From positions 2,281,880 through 2,345,879 of the forward strand of contig NZ_JBEPLU010000001.1 in assembly GCF_040545335.1 (NCBI RefSeq): a DNA stretch of 64,000 nucleotides, given 5' to 3'. The translations under genes and the position numbers were made by a program. The notes below the pieces were generated by a model that had not been told where the DNA came from, made no database searches, and saw only the letters and a list, made by a program, of their open reading frames with translations. Positions 1 to 10,500 of the stretch are shown piece after piece. The DNA is from Phenylobacterium koreense (GTDB lineage: Bacteria > Pseudomonadota > Alphaproteobacteria > Caulobacterales > Caulobacteraceae). Position 1 is the stretch's first letter; each line of letters starts with the position of its first letter.

Positions 1-1740
1 GTAGGACGTCACGCGGTCTTGGACTGCCTCGACGTCAGCGATGGTGGTTAGATAGTCGTGGGTACTGAGGCCGAGATCGAGAAGCACGGAGACGACCGCG
101 CTCAAGATATCGAGATCCTCCCGGGCGATGGCTTCGTCCATCGCGATCAAGAGCACGATCACGTTGGCCACGGGTCGAACCGCTTGGGTCGGTGGCTCTT
201 CCTCAGGGAAAAGAGCCGCCACGATCAAGGGCAAGCAGCGCCGGGCGACGTCCGCGGCCGCGCCCGTCAGGTTCCCGATGAGGTCTGCAAATTCCGCGCA
301 GGCCTGGGTGTTCCGACGTAATGCCGCAGCATCCCAGGTCGAACGATCATTGAGCACCTCGGTTTCGGCGTCTTCGACTGAGGACCCTTCCGCTAGTCGT
401 CTCGCCCACCGCATCCACCCAGGCGGGTCGTCTGCTGTTTCATCGGACCTAGGCGCGAGGGGCACGGTTTCGCGCAGCGCTTCCAGCCGGCCGATCAGGG
501 CTCCAGGCAGGGTAGGGTGGGTGGACGAGCAGCCGTCGAAGGCGTCGATGAGGCGTGATCGGGCCTCGGTCGTCCCGATGAACTGGGCGCACGACAGGAG
601 CGCGCTCAACGATTTTTTGCTCAGAGGCCGAGTGAGGTAGAGTTCGAATGCGCGGTCGTATTGACCGTCTTCGAACGCCTCCTGGGCCGCATCCTCGTCC
701 TCGACTGAGCCGTCGACCGGCGTCGGAGCGGCGGGGGTCGCGGGCGCGACGGGAGGCGCAACCGGCGGAGCATCAGGCCTCGTCAGGAAGGCCTCAGCCC
801 AGGCTGCGTCTTCAGCCGGGAGGAGACTCAACAATCCGTCGAGGATCTCGGCGTTGGGCTTGGGTTGTTGGCTCTCGTAAAGGCAGAAGGCCTTGATCAC
901 CCGCGGGGTGCGCACGCCGTGACGCGAGGCGAACAAGCGCGGGAAGGGCTGGGCGATGCGATCGGCAAAGACCCGCTGAACCGAGGCGGCATCGCCTGAG
1001 GCCTCAGCCGCGTCGAGATAGACCCGGTAGAGCGCCTCGACGAGGTCCGCCAGGGTCTGAGGCGGCAAGGGCAAGTCGGCCAGGGTTTTGATCGTCCAGT
1101 GGTCTCGGGCGATCTGCTCCCACTGTCCGAGGCCAGCCTTCAACCGGATGTCGAGGAACCGCAGGTTCTCTTCGTTCAAACGGCCGGAAGCGCGCAACTC
1201 GCCGATAAGCGCCAACGCGCCGGCTTCGTCCCGAGCCAGCAAAGCCCGTTCCAATTCAAATCGAAGTCGACCGACGGGCCGCGGTTCGGAGGGTCCTATC
1301 TGAGGACGCGCACTCGCCAATCTCGCAAAAAGGGCAAGGCGTTCGGCGATCTTCGCGCGGTCCGGACCTCGGAATGCCAAGACCTGCCGCCCGAAGCGCG
1401 CCCGCATGGCCTCCGCCGTGGCGTTTCCTGGGTCGGCGCTCTGCAGGTGCGACAGGTACGAGGGGCCAAACCAGGCGCGAATGGTCGCGCGCAGCCGATG
1501 CTCACCTTCGGCGGTCGAGGCAGTGGCGTACCAGCCGGCGACCACGCCGTTGCGGTAGTAGGGCAGGATGATGGGCGCATCCGATGCGAGGTCCCGTAGG
1601 CGGGACAACCAGGGCGCTAGGGCTTCAAGCCTGTCGGCGGCGGCAGCGCCCGACTCGATATCGGCCCACGCGAGTTCATTCGGAGCCCCGAAGAACCGCT
1701 CAAGCCACGGCCTCTCCGTCTCGGGCAGGTCGGCGATCAT
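1..1740 (-). CDS. dpdD: DpdD-like protein, 3' end beyond the window
   Basis: The minus frame is open for 580 codons from ATG at 1740 to the left edge without a stop, so only the N-terminal part is seen. It begins MIADLPETERPW. It is mostly helical, with a Pro/Ala-rich linker near residues 310-330 and no nucleotide-binding or nuclease motif that I recognise. The start overlaps the stop of the PLD-like gene by 4 bases (ATGA), so it is the last visible gene of the restriction operon. I name it DpdD by elimination: the preceding genes follow the order dpdE-F-G-H-I-J-K and DpdD is the remaining member of the set. Its biochemical role is unknown to me; in the Dpd system it belongs to the restriction part. 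Coding is certain, the name is inferred. Confidence 0.7.
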   Translation of the reverse strand, partial: MIADLPETERPWLERFFGAPNELAWADIESGAAAADRLEALAPWLSRLRDLASDAPIILPYYRNGVVAGWYATASTAEGEHRLRATIRAWFGPSYLSHLQSADPGNATAEAMRARFGRQVLAFRGPDRAKIAERLALFARLASARPQIGPSEPRPVGRLRFELERALLARDEAGALALIGELRASGRLNEENLRFLDIRLKAGLGQWEQIARDHWTIKTLADLPLPPQTLADLVEALYRVYLDAAEASGDAASVQRVFADRIAQPFPRLFASRHGVRTPRVIKAFCLYESQQPKPNAEILDGLLSLLPAEDAAWAEAFLTRPDAPPVAPPVAPATPAAPTPVDGSVEDEDAAQEAFEDGQYDRAFELYLTRPLSKKSLSALLSCAQFIGTTEARSRLIDAFDGCSSTHPTLPGALIGRLEALRETVPLAPRSDETADDPPGWMRWARRLAEGSSVEDAETEVLNDRSTWDAAALRRNTQACAEFADLIGNLTGAAADVARRCLPLIVAALFPEEEPPTQAVRPVANVIVLLIAMDEAIAREDLDILSAVVSVLLDLGLSTHDYLTTIADVEAVQDRVTSY

Positions 1741-2276
1741 GCGTCCAACCGTCCGTAGGACTCAAAGTTCAGGCGCGCTTCGGCGATCGTCTGTGTCGCC
1801 GTGTCGTACACCACCGTTTCGTCATTGAGTTCGAGACCGCGGTAGGTGAGGTTCATGGATCCCGTGAGGAGCCCGCGTTTGAGCAGGATACCCTTCACGT
1901 GGAGATGCTGGCGTCGAACGATCTGCAGCCGGTCCGAGAGTCCAGCCTCCTCAGCGCCGACTTTCAGGGCACCGAGAAAAACGTCGTTGTGCTCGTCGAA
2001 GTTGGTGGCCACGCCAAGGCGGGTTCCGCGCGCCATGAGGTACAGCGCGACTTCGATCAGCCGCACTTCACGGGCGCCCCACTCCGGATTGACGGCGCTG
2101 AAGCCGCCGGCGCGATTGTCGAAGAGGACGACGTTGCTGATCCATGGGCTGACCAGCCAAGCGCGCTGTCCACCCGGTGACGTCAACTCCCCCAACATCA
2201 TCATCTGGAGCAGTTCACGCACCAGGTTCTGGCTGGTCGCCAAGCTTTTGAAGATGCGACGGCTCTGGAACGTCAC
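1737..2276 (-). CDS. dpdK: DpdK, phospholipase D-like protein
   Basis: This 179-residue protein carries a single PLD-type motif near residues 124-142: H-V-K followed by G-S-M-N in the sequence HVKGILLKRGLLTGSMN. The usual aspartate of the HKD motif is not present at its normal spacing. Single-motif PLD proteins work as dimers and are often nucleases; an end-cutting or nicking role in restriction of unmodified DNA is the family-based inference. The ATG at 2276 overlaps the stop of the large helicase by 4 bases, and the stop overlaps the next gene by 4 bases, so it is translationally coupled on both sides. Length and position match the small PLD member that closes the known dpd gene order. Confidence 0.8.
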   Translation of the reverse strand: MTFQSRRIFKSLATSQNLVRELLQMMMLGELTSPGGQRAWLVSPWISNVVLFDNRAGGFSAVNPEWGAREVRLIEVALYLMARGTRLGVATNFDEHNDVFLGALKVGAEEAGLSDRLQIVRRQHLHVKGILLKRGLLTGSMNLTYRGLELNDETVVYDTATQTIAEARLNFESYGRLDA

Positions 2277-5200
2277 TGCACGGCCTCCGCGATGTCGAGA
2301 TCAACCTCGAAGGCGTTTTCGACACGGCGCACTGCCTGTACGCGCGCGTAGACGGACAGATAGCCGGTCTGGACCGGGTTGGTCGCCAGGAAGCTAAACG
2401 CATCGGCGAGGTCAGACGCGGCGCTCATGGGGCAGGCCAGGGTCGCGGCGCCGTCGCGGGCGAGTCGGTCCAGGCAACGGTCCTGCCAACCCGGCGACTC
2501 AATGCTGATGACTTCAAGCCCTCGGCCTAAGTGAGGTTTGAGCAGAAGCGGTTCGGGGAGCGGGAAGTCCAAGAACGGCGAGTAGAGGTTGAGGCCGGAC
2601 CTACGGATGTGGGCGCCTCGAGGCCACAGTAAGCTGTAGATGACCGCGAAGCGCCACTGATCCGGATTGATCGTCGGCACGTCGATACCCGCGCCCAGGA
2701 GCGCCGCGTCGATGTCGTCCCGTCGCGACAGTCGATAGGCGATGACCCGCGCGTCCAACTCGACGCCCAGACGCGCTTCCTCCGCCGACCATCGCGTCAA
2801 CCCGTCTAGCAGGAAGCTGTCGCTGGCCGGCCCAGACCCCGGCCGCAAGATCCTGTTCGCGATGGCTACGATGAAGGCGTGGAAGGTGACATAGCCATCT
2901 TCAGCAAGCGCCTGCCTCAGCGCGGTGAACCGGTGATGGCTCTCCAAGGCGCCGTAGGCAGCGCGGTATTGTGCTGTCGCTTCGGCGATATCCCCGCTGG
3001 GGCGGGCGTCCAGTTCTTCCAGGAATCGGACCATCTGGAAGTCGCTCAGGAGGAAGTCGTTATCGCGGAGCGCCGCGGTCATCAGGCTGAAAAACCGCCT
3101 TGGGTCGTCGGCATACTGCTTCAGAACCTCCTCGATCAGGCCGTTGCCGCCGGGAGAAAGCTCGCTGATCCAGACCTCGAGTGCAGGTGCCTCCGCGATT
3201 TCATCAACAGCTTCGCGGGGCCCGGGATCGATGTCAGCGACCAAGCTGTCGACGTCGATTTCCGGGCAGAGACTGGCGATCGCATTGGTCGCCGCTGCGG
3301 CGACCGTCGCTGCAAAGCGCCGCTGGAGCCAGGGCTCCCAATCCTCAGTCACCGGGTTCCAAAGGATGGCCGCCAAGCGGTGCAAGTCGGATACGACGGC
3401 GGTGTCGGCGAGGTGGTTCGAGAGAGCCTGGCGCAGTTTGTCCTGCGTGTTGCCGTGGGCGTCGGCGTCATCGACGATGGCCGACTGAAACAGGATAGTG
3501 AGTGTCTGGTCGAGCGACAGATCAGCCCGGCCGGAGGCGAGATTGTCGGCGGCCTCGCGTAGGGAGATCGACTTCGCCATCGCCTCGTTCGACAGCGCCG
3601 CGAGCAGGAGATGGGCGAGCCACTCACGAGCAAACGCGTTATCGACGTTGGCCAGATACGGGCCGCTCCTGGCCTGGTCGTGGAAGCGCGCCGTGCGAAC
3701 TGCGCGATGAAGGGCGCTGTCTTCGGGCCCCAGCGCAGCCCACAGCGCCTCGGGAAGAGCGAGCTTCAGGCAAAGCGCATCGGTGCTCAGGCTGAACCCG
3801 ATCGCCGCCGGCCTGCCGGCCTCGTCAAAGGTGAAGGTCTTTTGGGTCGCGCTGCCGTCCTTGAACCGTATTTCGGCGGCGCTCGCGACGGCAAAGCGCC
3901 GAACCTCGACGGGGGCTAGGTTCTGGTGGGTGAAGAACCGCACTTCGGAAAACAGATCGGCCCACGGGTCCCGCTGAGGCATCTCCAAGGCTAAGCCGGC
4001 CGCTCGCGCCACAATCTGGGACCGCCAGTCCAAGCGCGCCTGCGACGTGTCGAGGACATTGAAGGGCGTCTGGTCGGTGTTGATGCGCAACGGGCGATAG
4101 ACGGGGTAGCGGTAGACGCCTGCCGGCGTGTTCACGGCCCAGTCGCCGAGCAGGTCCGTTTCCATGATCGCGGCAAGGCTAATGGCCTGCCGCGGATTGG
4201 CGTCCAAGGCTGGGCAAACCCAGTGGCGTTCAGCGGCATGGCTCAAGGCGAACCGTCGCGAGACGCGCCCAGGCGCGAAATCGCGCATCGCCTGGAGGAT
4301 AGGCATGACCTGCGGTGGCGGTGTCTGGCCGCCGCGGGCTGGTAGGCCGATGAAGACCTCCGGCAGGTTCAAGTCGCTGAATAGATTGGCGGGCGCGAAC
4401 TCCGGCAGCGGTGAGTTGGCGACCACGGTGTCGCCGGCCGCGCCTTGGCTCCCCCAGCCTGTCTCAAGCCGCCTAAGCGCTGTCGGCAGCACTTCCGTCA
4501 GCAAAGGTCGGGGGTAGTCCCAGAGGAGGAGCTCAATTTCCCGTTCTTCAAGTCGCAGCACGCGGCCCAAGAACGTGGCATACCGATCGCGTTCTGCCGG
4601 TTCGCTAAGAATCCGCATGATGGCCCGGGCCATTCGGCTTTGGCGATCTTGGTCCGGACGCCAATCGGTCGGACCGCTGAGATTTCTCCACACGCTGCCG
4701 TCGGGGGCGGCGTTAAGTTGCTGACCTAGGTAGTCGAGGGTGGCGTAAACGGACTGGATCCGGCGGACGTATCGGTTCCCCGTCGGAAGGCTCCGCACCG
4801 CTAGTTCCGGGTCGAAGAGTAGATCGTAGCCTTGATAGGCGATGCGATCGCGGCCGTAGTCCGAGAGCACCACGATTGTCCAAGGGCGCATTTTGCGGGA
4901 CCGTCCAGCGCGCCCCTTCCGTTGCAGGAATTGGGCGACGTCGCGAGGCGCCTTGTGCTGGATCACCGCGCCCACGAGAGGATCGTTGAACCCGACCTCG
5001 AGGGTGGCCGTCGCCACCACGATGTCGAGGTTTTGCCCAACCCCCGGATCTGAGGACATGACCCTCCCAACCGCCTTGCGGTCTGTGCTGTCGAGGGGGT
5101 GGCCGATGTCCAGCGGGGCCTGCCAGTCCTGTCCGTGCAGCTTGCGCAGAAGGCTGGCCGACGGCCTGCGCAGTATGGCTAGGCCTCCTTGGGGGTGGTT

Positions 5201-6835
5201 TTGGGCGTCGAAGTTCCCCCACGAGTTTCGACCCTCGGCGTCCAACATCGCAAAATACATGCGATTGGTGACGTCGAGGTCGTCCGTGAACAGGAACAGC
5301 CGCTCGCCGAAGGCACCGCGGCTCTTGCGCTCACGGGGGCTGTCCAATAGTCGCGAGATGAGCATCGCGGCCTGGATCGTCGTCGACATTAGCGCGGTTT
5401 GCGAAACCGGGTCACCGCGCAAGGCGAGCATGTACTCCGCCCCTTCGTCGATCATGTCCGAGTTCGCCGGGGTGACCTCGACGGCGCTCTGCTCAGGCAG
5501 GCCGGTTAGCTGAGCCAGGAACTTGGCGCCGTCGCGAAGCGTCGCCGACAGCCCAACGAAACTCACGGACTTCTTCAACAACGTGCGCCAGCGCCGCAGG
5601 AGGAAGGCGACCTGGGCACCCGATCGCCCGGCGTAGGTGTGGACCTCGTCCAACAGCATGATTTCGACTGGACGCTCGGCCTTGGCCCCGAGACCGAAGA
5701 GATGTTGCGTCTCGGAGTCCGACATCCGTTGGTTCAACATCTCCGTCGTGGTGAACAGGATGTCCGGGGCGTTGGACTTCAGGCGCTCGCGGGTAAGAAC
5801 GACTTCGTCTTCGAGGATGCGATGCCCACACGCGTCGCACCGCAGCCGTTCTACGTTCCGCTGCCGATCCTCGTGCAACCACACCAGGTTGCCTTGGCAG
5901 TCTTCGGTCGGGCAGCGGATGGACTCACAGATGATCCCGTCTCGGTGATCAGGCCATTTCCCACGCTTCTCATCGCCAAAACCCTGTTCTGCGGCCCTCG
6001 CGTTCGCCGGGGTCGGCCCGAAAAACGTGGCGATCAGGATTTTGCGTCTGCCCTGCGCCGCCAGGGTCGCATCGAGCGCACGCGCTTGGGCGTAAACCTC
6101 GGCGAATTGATCTTTCAGAAGTTCATTGCGCGGGTAGAGGGCGAGCACCTTCACCCAGCGGCTGCTGGGCTTGTCGCGACGGATGTGGGCGGCGATCCGC
6201 GCCATCGCCGGCAGGTAGAAGGCCAAGGTCTTGCCGCTGCCGGTTCCCGCGCTCACCAGGGTGGCTTGCGACGTGCCGCGGCCGAGCCCGGTCAGAATCC
6301 GTTTCGTTGCCGCGACCTGGAACTTCGCAAGCGTGAATGTAGGCCCGAAACCCCGCACGAGGACCTCCAGGGCGTTTCTCGCGTCGAGATCGCTGACGGC
6401 TTCGCCAATATCCTGGATCGCCGCATCGGCGGAGATGGACCGCCGCGGATACCGGCGGCGGCGCCAGATGAACCGAAAATCGGCGACGAGCGTGGGGGCA
6501 TCCTGCCAGCCGATCGGGCCGGCATGCTTGGGGAAAAGTTGGCGCAGGCGAAACATCAACCTGACGCCTTCGGCCATTCTTGACCGGAAGCGTTCTCCCG
6601 GCTGGTCGCCGACTTCGAAAATCAAGGTCCGATCCAGGAGCGCGTGAACGACATCCTGTGCGTGGAGCAGGGTCAACCCGTCGAAGGAGGGGACCGCGTT
6701 CAGTGCATCATCGACGATTTCGTGGAGTTCAGCATGGGTCAGAAAAGCGTCGACAAGACCCCACGACAGTAGGCGCGCCTCACGCTGCTCGACCTGGTCG
6801 AGGACTTGGATCAGCAAAGCGTCATCTGGACTCAT
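2273..6835 (-). CDS. dpdJ: DpdJ, very large DEAD/DEAH-type helicase
   Basis: A 1520-residue superfamily 2 helicase. Visible motifs are Walker A (AGTGSGKT, about residue 195), motif II DEVH (about 395), motif III GLSATL (about 430) and motif VI QFLQRKGRAGR (about 645). Between Walker A and DEVH are two cysteine pairs (CPTEDC and CDAC, about 310-340) that could form a zinc ribbon. The roughly 850 residues after the helicase core have no motif I can name. It is the largest protein of the cluster and probably translocates on DNA to find or process unmodified target DNA. It overlaps both neighbours by 4 bases. The name rests on the helicase type, the size and its place between the dpdI-like and PLD genes. 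Confidence 0.85.
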   Translation of the reverse strand: MSPDDALLIQVLDQVEQREARLLSWGLVDAFLTHAELHEIVDDALNAVPSFDGLTLLHAQDVVHALLDRTLIFEVGDQPGERFRSRMAEGVRLMFRLRQLFPKHAGPIGWQDAPTLVADFRFIWRRRRYPRRSISADAAIQDIGEAVSDLDARNALEVLVRGFGPTFTLAKFQVAATKRILTGLGRGTSQATLVSAGTGSGKTLAFYLPAMARIAAHIRRDKPSSRWVKVLALYPRNELLKDQFAEVYAQARALDATLAAQGRRKILIATFFGPTPANARAAEQGFGDEKRGKWPDHRDGIICESIRCPTEDCQGNLVWLHEDRQRNVERLRCDACGHRILEDEVVLTRERLKSNAPDILFTTTEMLNQRMSDSETQHLFGLGAKAERPVEIMLLDEVHTYAGRSGAQVAFLLRRWRTLLKKSVSFVGLSATLRDGAKFLAQLTGLPEQSAVEVTPANSDMIDEGAEYMLALRGDPVSQTALMSTTIQAAMLISRLLDSPRERKSRGAFGERLFLFTDDLDVTNRMYFAMLDAEGRNSWGNFDAQNHPQGGLAILRRPSASLLRKLHGQDWQAPLDIGHPLDSTDRKAVGRVMSSDPGVGQNLDIVVATATLEVGFNDPLVGAVIQHKAPRDVAQFLQRKGRAGRSRKMRPWTIVVLSDYGRDRIAYQGYDLLFDPELAVRSLPTGNRYVRRIQSVYATLDYLGQQLNAAPDGSVWRNLSGPTDWRPDQDRQSRMARAIMRILSEPAERDRYATFLGRVLRLEEREIELLLWDYPRPLLTEVLPTALRRLETGWGSQGAAGDTVVANSPLPEFAPANLFSDLNLPEVFIGLPARGGQTPPPQVMPILQAMRDFAPGRVSRRFALSHAAERHWVCPALDANPRQAISLAAIMETDLLGDWAVNTPAGVYRYPVYRPLRINTDQTPFNVLDTSQARLDWRSQIVARAAGLALEMPQRDPWADLFSEVRFFTHQNLAPVEVRRFAVASAAEIRFKDGSATQKTFTFDEAGRPAAIGFSLSTDALCLKLALPEALWAALGPEDSALHRAVRTARFHDQARSGPYLANVDNAFAREWLAHLLLAALSNEAMAKSISLREAADNLASGRADLSLDQTLTILFQSAIVDDADAHGNTQDKLRQALSNHLADTAVVSDLHRLAAILWNPVTEDWEPWLQRRFAATVAAAATNAIASLCPEIDVDSLVADIDPGPREAVDEIAEAPALEVWISELSPGGNGLIEEVLKQYADDPRRFFSLMTAALRDNDFLLSDFQMVRFLEELDARPSGDIAEATAQYRAAYGALESHHRFTALRQALAEDGYVTFHAFIVAIANRILRPGSGPASDSFLLDGLTRWSAEEARLGVELDARVIAYRLSRRDDIDAALLGAGIDVPTINPDQWRFAVIYSLLWPRGAHIRRSGLNLYSPFLDFPLPEPLLLKPHLGRGLEVISIESPGWQDRCLDRLARDGAATLACPMSAASDLADAFSFLATNPVQTGYLSVYARVQAVRRVENAFEVDLDIAEAVQ

Positions 6836-7557
6836 GGGCGGCCCAAGGCACGGATCGAATAGCCATCCATAGCCTTGTTATCGGCCAGCCAGGTCAAGAC
6901 TTCCGCGGTCAGAAGGGTAAGAGGCGCGCCGCCACCTTGCACGGCGGCCAGGAAGCGCTTCACCTCGTCGCTGACGGCAAAGTCGAACTTCCCGGAGATC
7001 GTCGCCAACTCCCGCGCAAGCGTCTTCGCTTCCACCACAGCCGACCCGCCGGTCGGCAGAGTCTGGAAAAGCGCTGAAAACTGGGCGTAGGCTCGTTGAT
7101 ACTCCGCCAGCGCTTGGAGGTTTTGCGGCGTTCGCGCGATGCGTTTTTCGATCGTCGTTGGTGCGTCGCCCGCATAGACGGCCGCCCGAAACTCCTTCCA
7201 GCCTGTCAGTAGTGCGGTCTCGACATCCTTGGCGGCGTTCCCGCCTTCGGTGATCAGATTAGTCCAACCAGTTCCCTTTGTGAGCGTGGCGGACTTCCTA
7301 TCGACCCGGAACCTGTCCCTCAGCGTGGTGGCGCGCTTGCGAACCTGCCCAAAGCTGGCCGGAGGTCTCACGTCGACCCCCTGTTGGGCGAAGGCGGCCC
7401 GCTGCTTCTCGAGCGATGCGAGGGTCTGGGCCAGGGGCGCCAACTCGCGCTGCAGCGCGGCCAAGGCGCTGGCCTCCTTGGCGTTGGCGGCCAGACCTTG
7501 GAGCCGCTCAAGCTTTTCCCGAAGGCCTTTGACGCGGACGGGTAGCGCGTCTTTCAT
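6832..7557 (-). CDS. dpdI: DpdI-like protein
   Basis: A 241-residue protein starting MKDALPVRVKGLREKLERL. The ATG at 7557 overlaps the stop of the ATPase gene (ATGA), which decides this start; the open frame continues upstream to 7908 but that stretch is antisense-like sequence inside the preceding gene. The first 60 residues look like a coiled coil (heptad-like Leu/Ala), the rest is mixed alpha. There is no recognisable catalytic motif. It sits between the ATPase and the big helicase with 4-base overlaps on both sides, which suggests a subunit made in fixed ratio with them, perhaps a bridging component. The symbol is by position in the dpd order. Confidence 0.65.
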   Translation of the reverse strand: MKDALPVRVKGLREKLERLQGLAANAKEASALAALQRELAPLAQTLASLEKQRAAFAQQGVDVRPPASFGQVRKRATTLRDRFRVDRKSATLTKGTGWTNLITEGGNAAKDVETALLTGWKEFRAAVYAGDAPTTIEKRIARTPQNLQALAEYQRAYAQFSALFQTLPTGGSAVVEAKTLARELATISGKFDFAVSDEVKRFLAAVQGGGAPLTLLTAEVLTWLADNKAMDGYSIRALGRP

Positions 7558-10500
7558 TGGATCGCGCCTTCCACCACAGCGGGCGAGCCCTCGTCGGCCA
7601 ACGCAGTCAACAAGGCGTCGATCTCTCCGGCGATTTTGCCCGGGTTGGCCTGCTCGTGATTGGAATAGACCCGATCGACCGTCTGCTCCGCACCGGTGAT
7701 AATCTGATCCACCATACTGAGGAATGACACCGTCCGCTCGACCGACGAGAGGTCCAGCGCGCCCAGGGCGTTCAGAACCTTTGGCAGCTGTTCCGCGTTG
7801 GCTTCGTCCACCAGCGACGCCTTTTTCACTAGGTCTATAATCGGCGTTGCTCTGAAATCGACGAGACGCCGCTCGAACTCTTTCAGGCTGATATCGCTTC
7901 GAGTCCAATTTCCGGTCGAAGACAACAGTGAGGCGACGGCCTCGAGTTCAGCGATGAACGCCGTCTTGTCGAAATCAGCGTCGATGTAGTCACTCAGTTC
8001 AGTGCGGAACGTCCGTAACTTCGCGATGACGCCCTGGATCTGCGCCCACAACCGCTTGGCGTTGAGCGGGTTGAGGTAGCCGCGCGTCTCGGCGCCAAGC
8101 TCATCCGGCAGCGACGTCTCGCTCTCGTCGTCCTTGTCGCCAGCGGCCAAGGCGTCGAGCAGCCGAACGCCATCGAGGCCAAAGAGCACGGAGCCGGCGC
8201 CCTGGAATGCGCCCAATAAGTCCCGCAAATCGTCCTGAAGCGTCTTGCGCGCCGCCACACCGCCGGTCTCCGCCCAGACCGAGGCACGAACCTTTTCCCA
8301 CCCGTCGTCGAAGGCCTGGTTCTCCATCGCCGGCAACGGCGAAAATGCGGCGGACAACGCCGTCTGCACGTTGCTCAACTTCACCGGCGGCGCGAGGCCG
8401 GCGATGCGGGCCTGCGTCACGAGCCCCCGTGCAATGGCATTGATCTGGCGATTGGCCTCATCGAGCAGCATGGGCGTTAGTTGCGCGATCAGGCGATCGA
8501 CCAGGTTGGTCGCCGCGACGTAATCGTCGGCGGCTTGGTCGTAGGTCCAACGTTGTTGGTTTCGCGCGAACCGCAGAGCGCCGAGCATGCCCGCCCGGAT
8601 GCGCCCGTCGCTGTCTTCGTGACTCTCACATACCTGGATCACGCGTTTGGCCGGCGTGTTGCCTTTGGCGTTGGCGATGTGAATGGCGCCGGGGCGAATG
8701 GGCTGGGGGCGAAGGCGCAAGGCTGGCCAATTGATCGCGTCTTTGATCATGCCGGCCAGCGCAGAGCGGATGGCGTTGGCTTCGGCCTGCCCCAGCGGAG
8801 TCCCACCCGTCCAGGCCTCCAGCTTCGCTTGCTGCTCGGCGAACCAAGGGTCCGGAGCCGAAGGTTCAGGCGTCACGGGCGAGGGCGCGCGCTCCGCGCT
8901 CGGGGCGGATGGCTTCGTCGGCGCGACAGGCGCGATCGGCTGCGCCGGTGGAACGAACGTAATATTGGCCAGGTCCGCGGGCGTCGGCAGTCCGAAACCG
9001 GTGAAGATGCCCGGCGCGACGTTCGCGATTCCTTCCTCGGTGGTCGGGTTGCCGCCCCAGATCGCGAGCAAGGGGCCAAGACGCCGGCGATTGGCTTCAG
9101 ACTGCCCGGCGCGCCTCACCCAACCGGCCAGCCACGCATTGGGGAGCACGGCTCTCTGGTCTGCCGATGGGAAGGCGTTGGTCGTGTAATCCCCCCGCAA
9201 AAGCAACGTGTTCCGCAGGATGGAATTGATGACCTTCCGCGGATTAAGGACTAGCTGGCCGTTCTTGACGAGATGCGCGTCCACCATCGCAGCGATGGCC
9301 GCACGGTTGAAAGGGAAGAGGGGATGGCCGGCGTTCGACGAGCCGAAGGCGCGCAACATCCCCTGCGCGTCATCATCGTCCTCGTCTCTCCAGCTCTCAA
9401 GCCAGGCGCTGGACGGTCGTCCTTCGGATCCGGCGAATTTCCGCTTTAAGGCGTCGTCGCCCCAACGGGCGGCGTTGAGGTAGGCGCCGACCATTTCCAC
9501 GGCCGACGTCCTGATTTCGTCGTCTGACAACGCTCTTCCGCCGACCACCCATTCGCGCTGCGCGCGGGTGTAGATCGTCTCGCGGAACGACAGGACCCCA
9601 TCGGTGAGGGCGATAGCGGTCCGCATCGTCGCGCGCACGCGCTGGCCGTCGCGTTCCCCTTCCTGGATGCAGACCTTCAGCAGGACATCTTGAATGCCTG
9701 AGAGGGCCGCAAAATCCTCGACGAGCAGGACCAGGTCCTTGCCCTCGTCGAGGAGCGTCTTGCGGACTGCCAGGATGATGTCCTGCAGCGTGATGCCGCC
9801 GGTGGATTGCTGGAGTTGGAAGACGTTTCCGATCGCGGGATCGATTGCTTGGTTCAATATCTCGACAGCGGGTGCGACGCGCGCCCGGTCGCTGCTGGCG
9901 ATCACGGTCGTGTAGTACTGGCGAACCGGCATTGAGGCGTCCGCAAGGTTCACCGTAGGCGGCAACACCAGATCGTCGGTGGTGAACTGGGTCTGGTCGT
10001 CCTCCTCCTCATCGGTCTCGGATCGCCCACGCAGCGCGCGCGACACGACCCTCGACAGGACCGTGTCGATGAAGTGCTGGGACAGGGCAGGGTCGGAAAA
10101 AAGCTTCGGCAGGTCCCGCGCATGCCCGATCTTCGGTCGTAAGGCGGCCGCCCGCTCAGGGTGTTGCTGAACCTCGACTTCCAGTTTCTTGCGGATCTCC
10201 GCGAGGGCGTTCTCGAGGTGCGCGCGGAATGTAACCGCGGCTGTCCCGACGTCGACTTCGGCAACGGCCCTTTTGAGGTCTTCGGTAGCGTCCTTGTAGC
10301 GCGGGTTGTCTTTCAGCGGCTCGAGGATCAACTCGACGACCGTCCGTAGGCTGGCACTCTTCGGGATTCGGATGATGTGCAGTTGTTCGCGCTTCGCCGA
10401 GCGCTGCAGTTGTGCGTCGAGCCAGCGGATGATGTGCGACTTCCCGGCGCCCGATGCGCCGGTGATCGGGAAAAGCAACGTTCCGCCAGGAACGTTGTCG

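Noticed and set aside
5639..6583. 314-codon plus-strand open frame
   Set aside because: Lies wholly opposite the helicase motifs of dpdJ; shadow frame.
6832..7908. Longer version of the DpdI-like gene starting at 7908
   Set aside because: The extra 117 codons overlap the end of the ATPase gene and have shadow-like Arg/Gly composition; the ATGA overlap at 7554-7557 gives the natural start.
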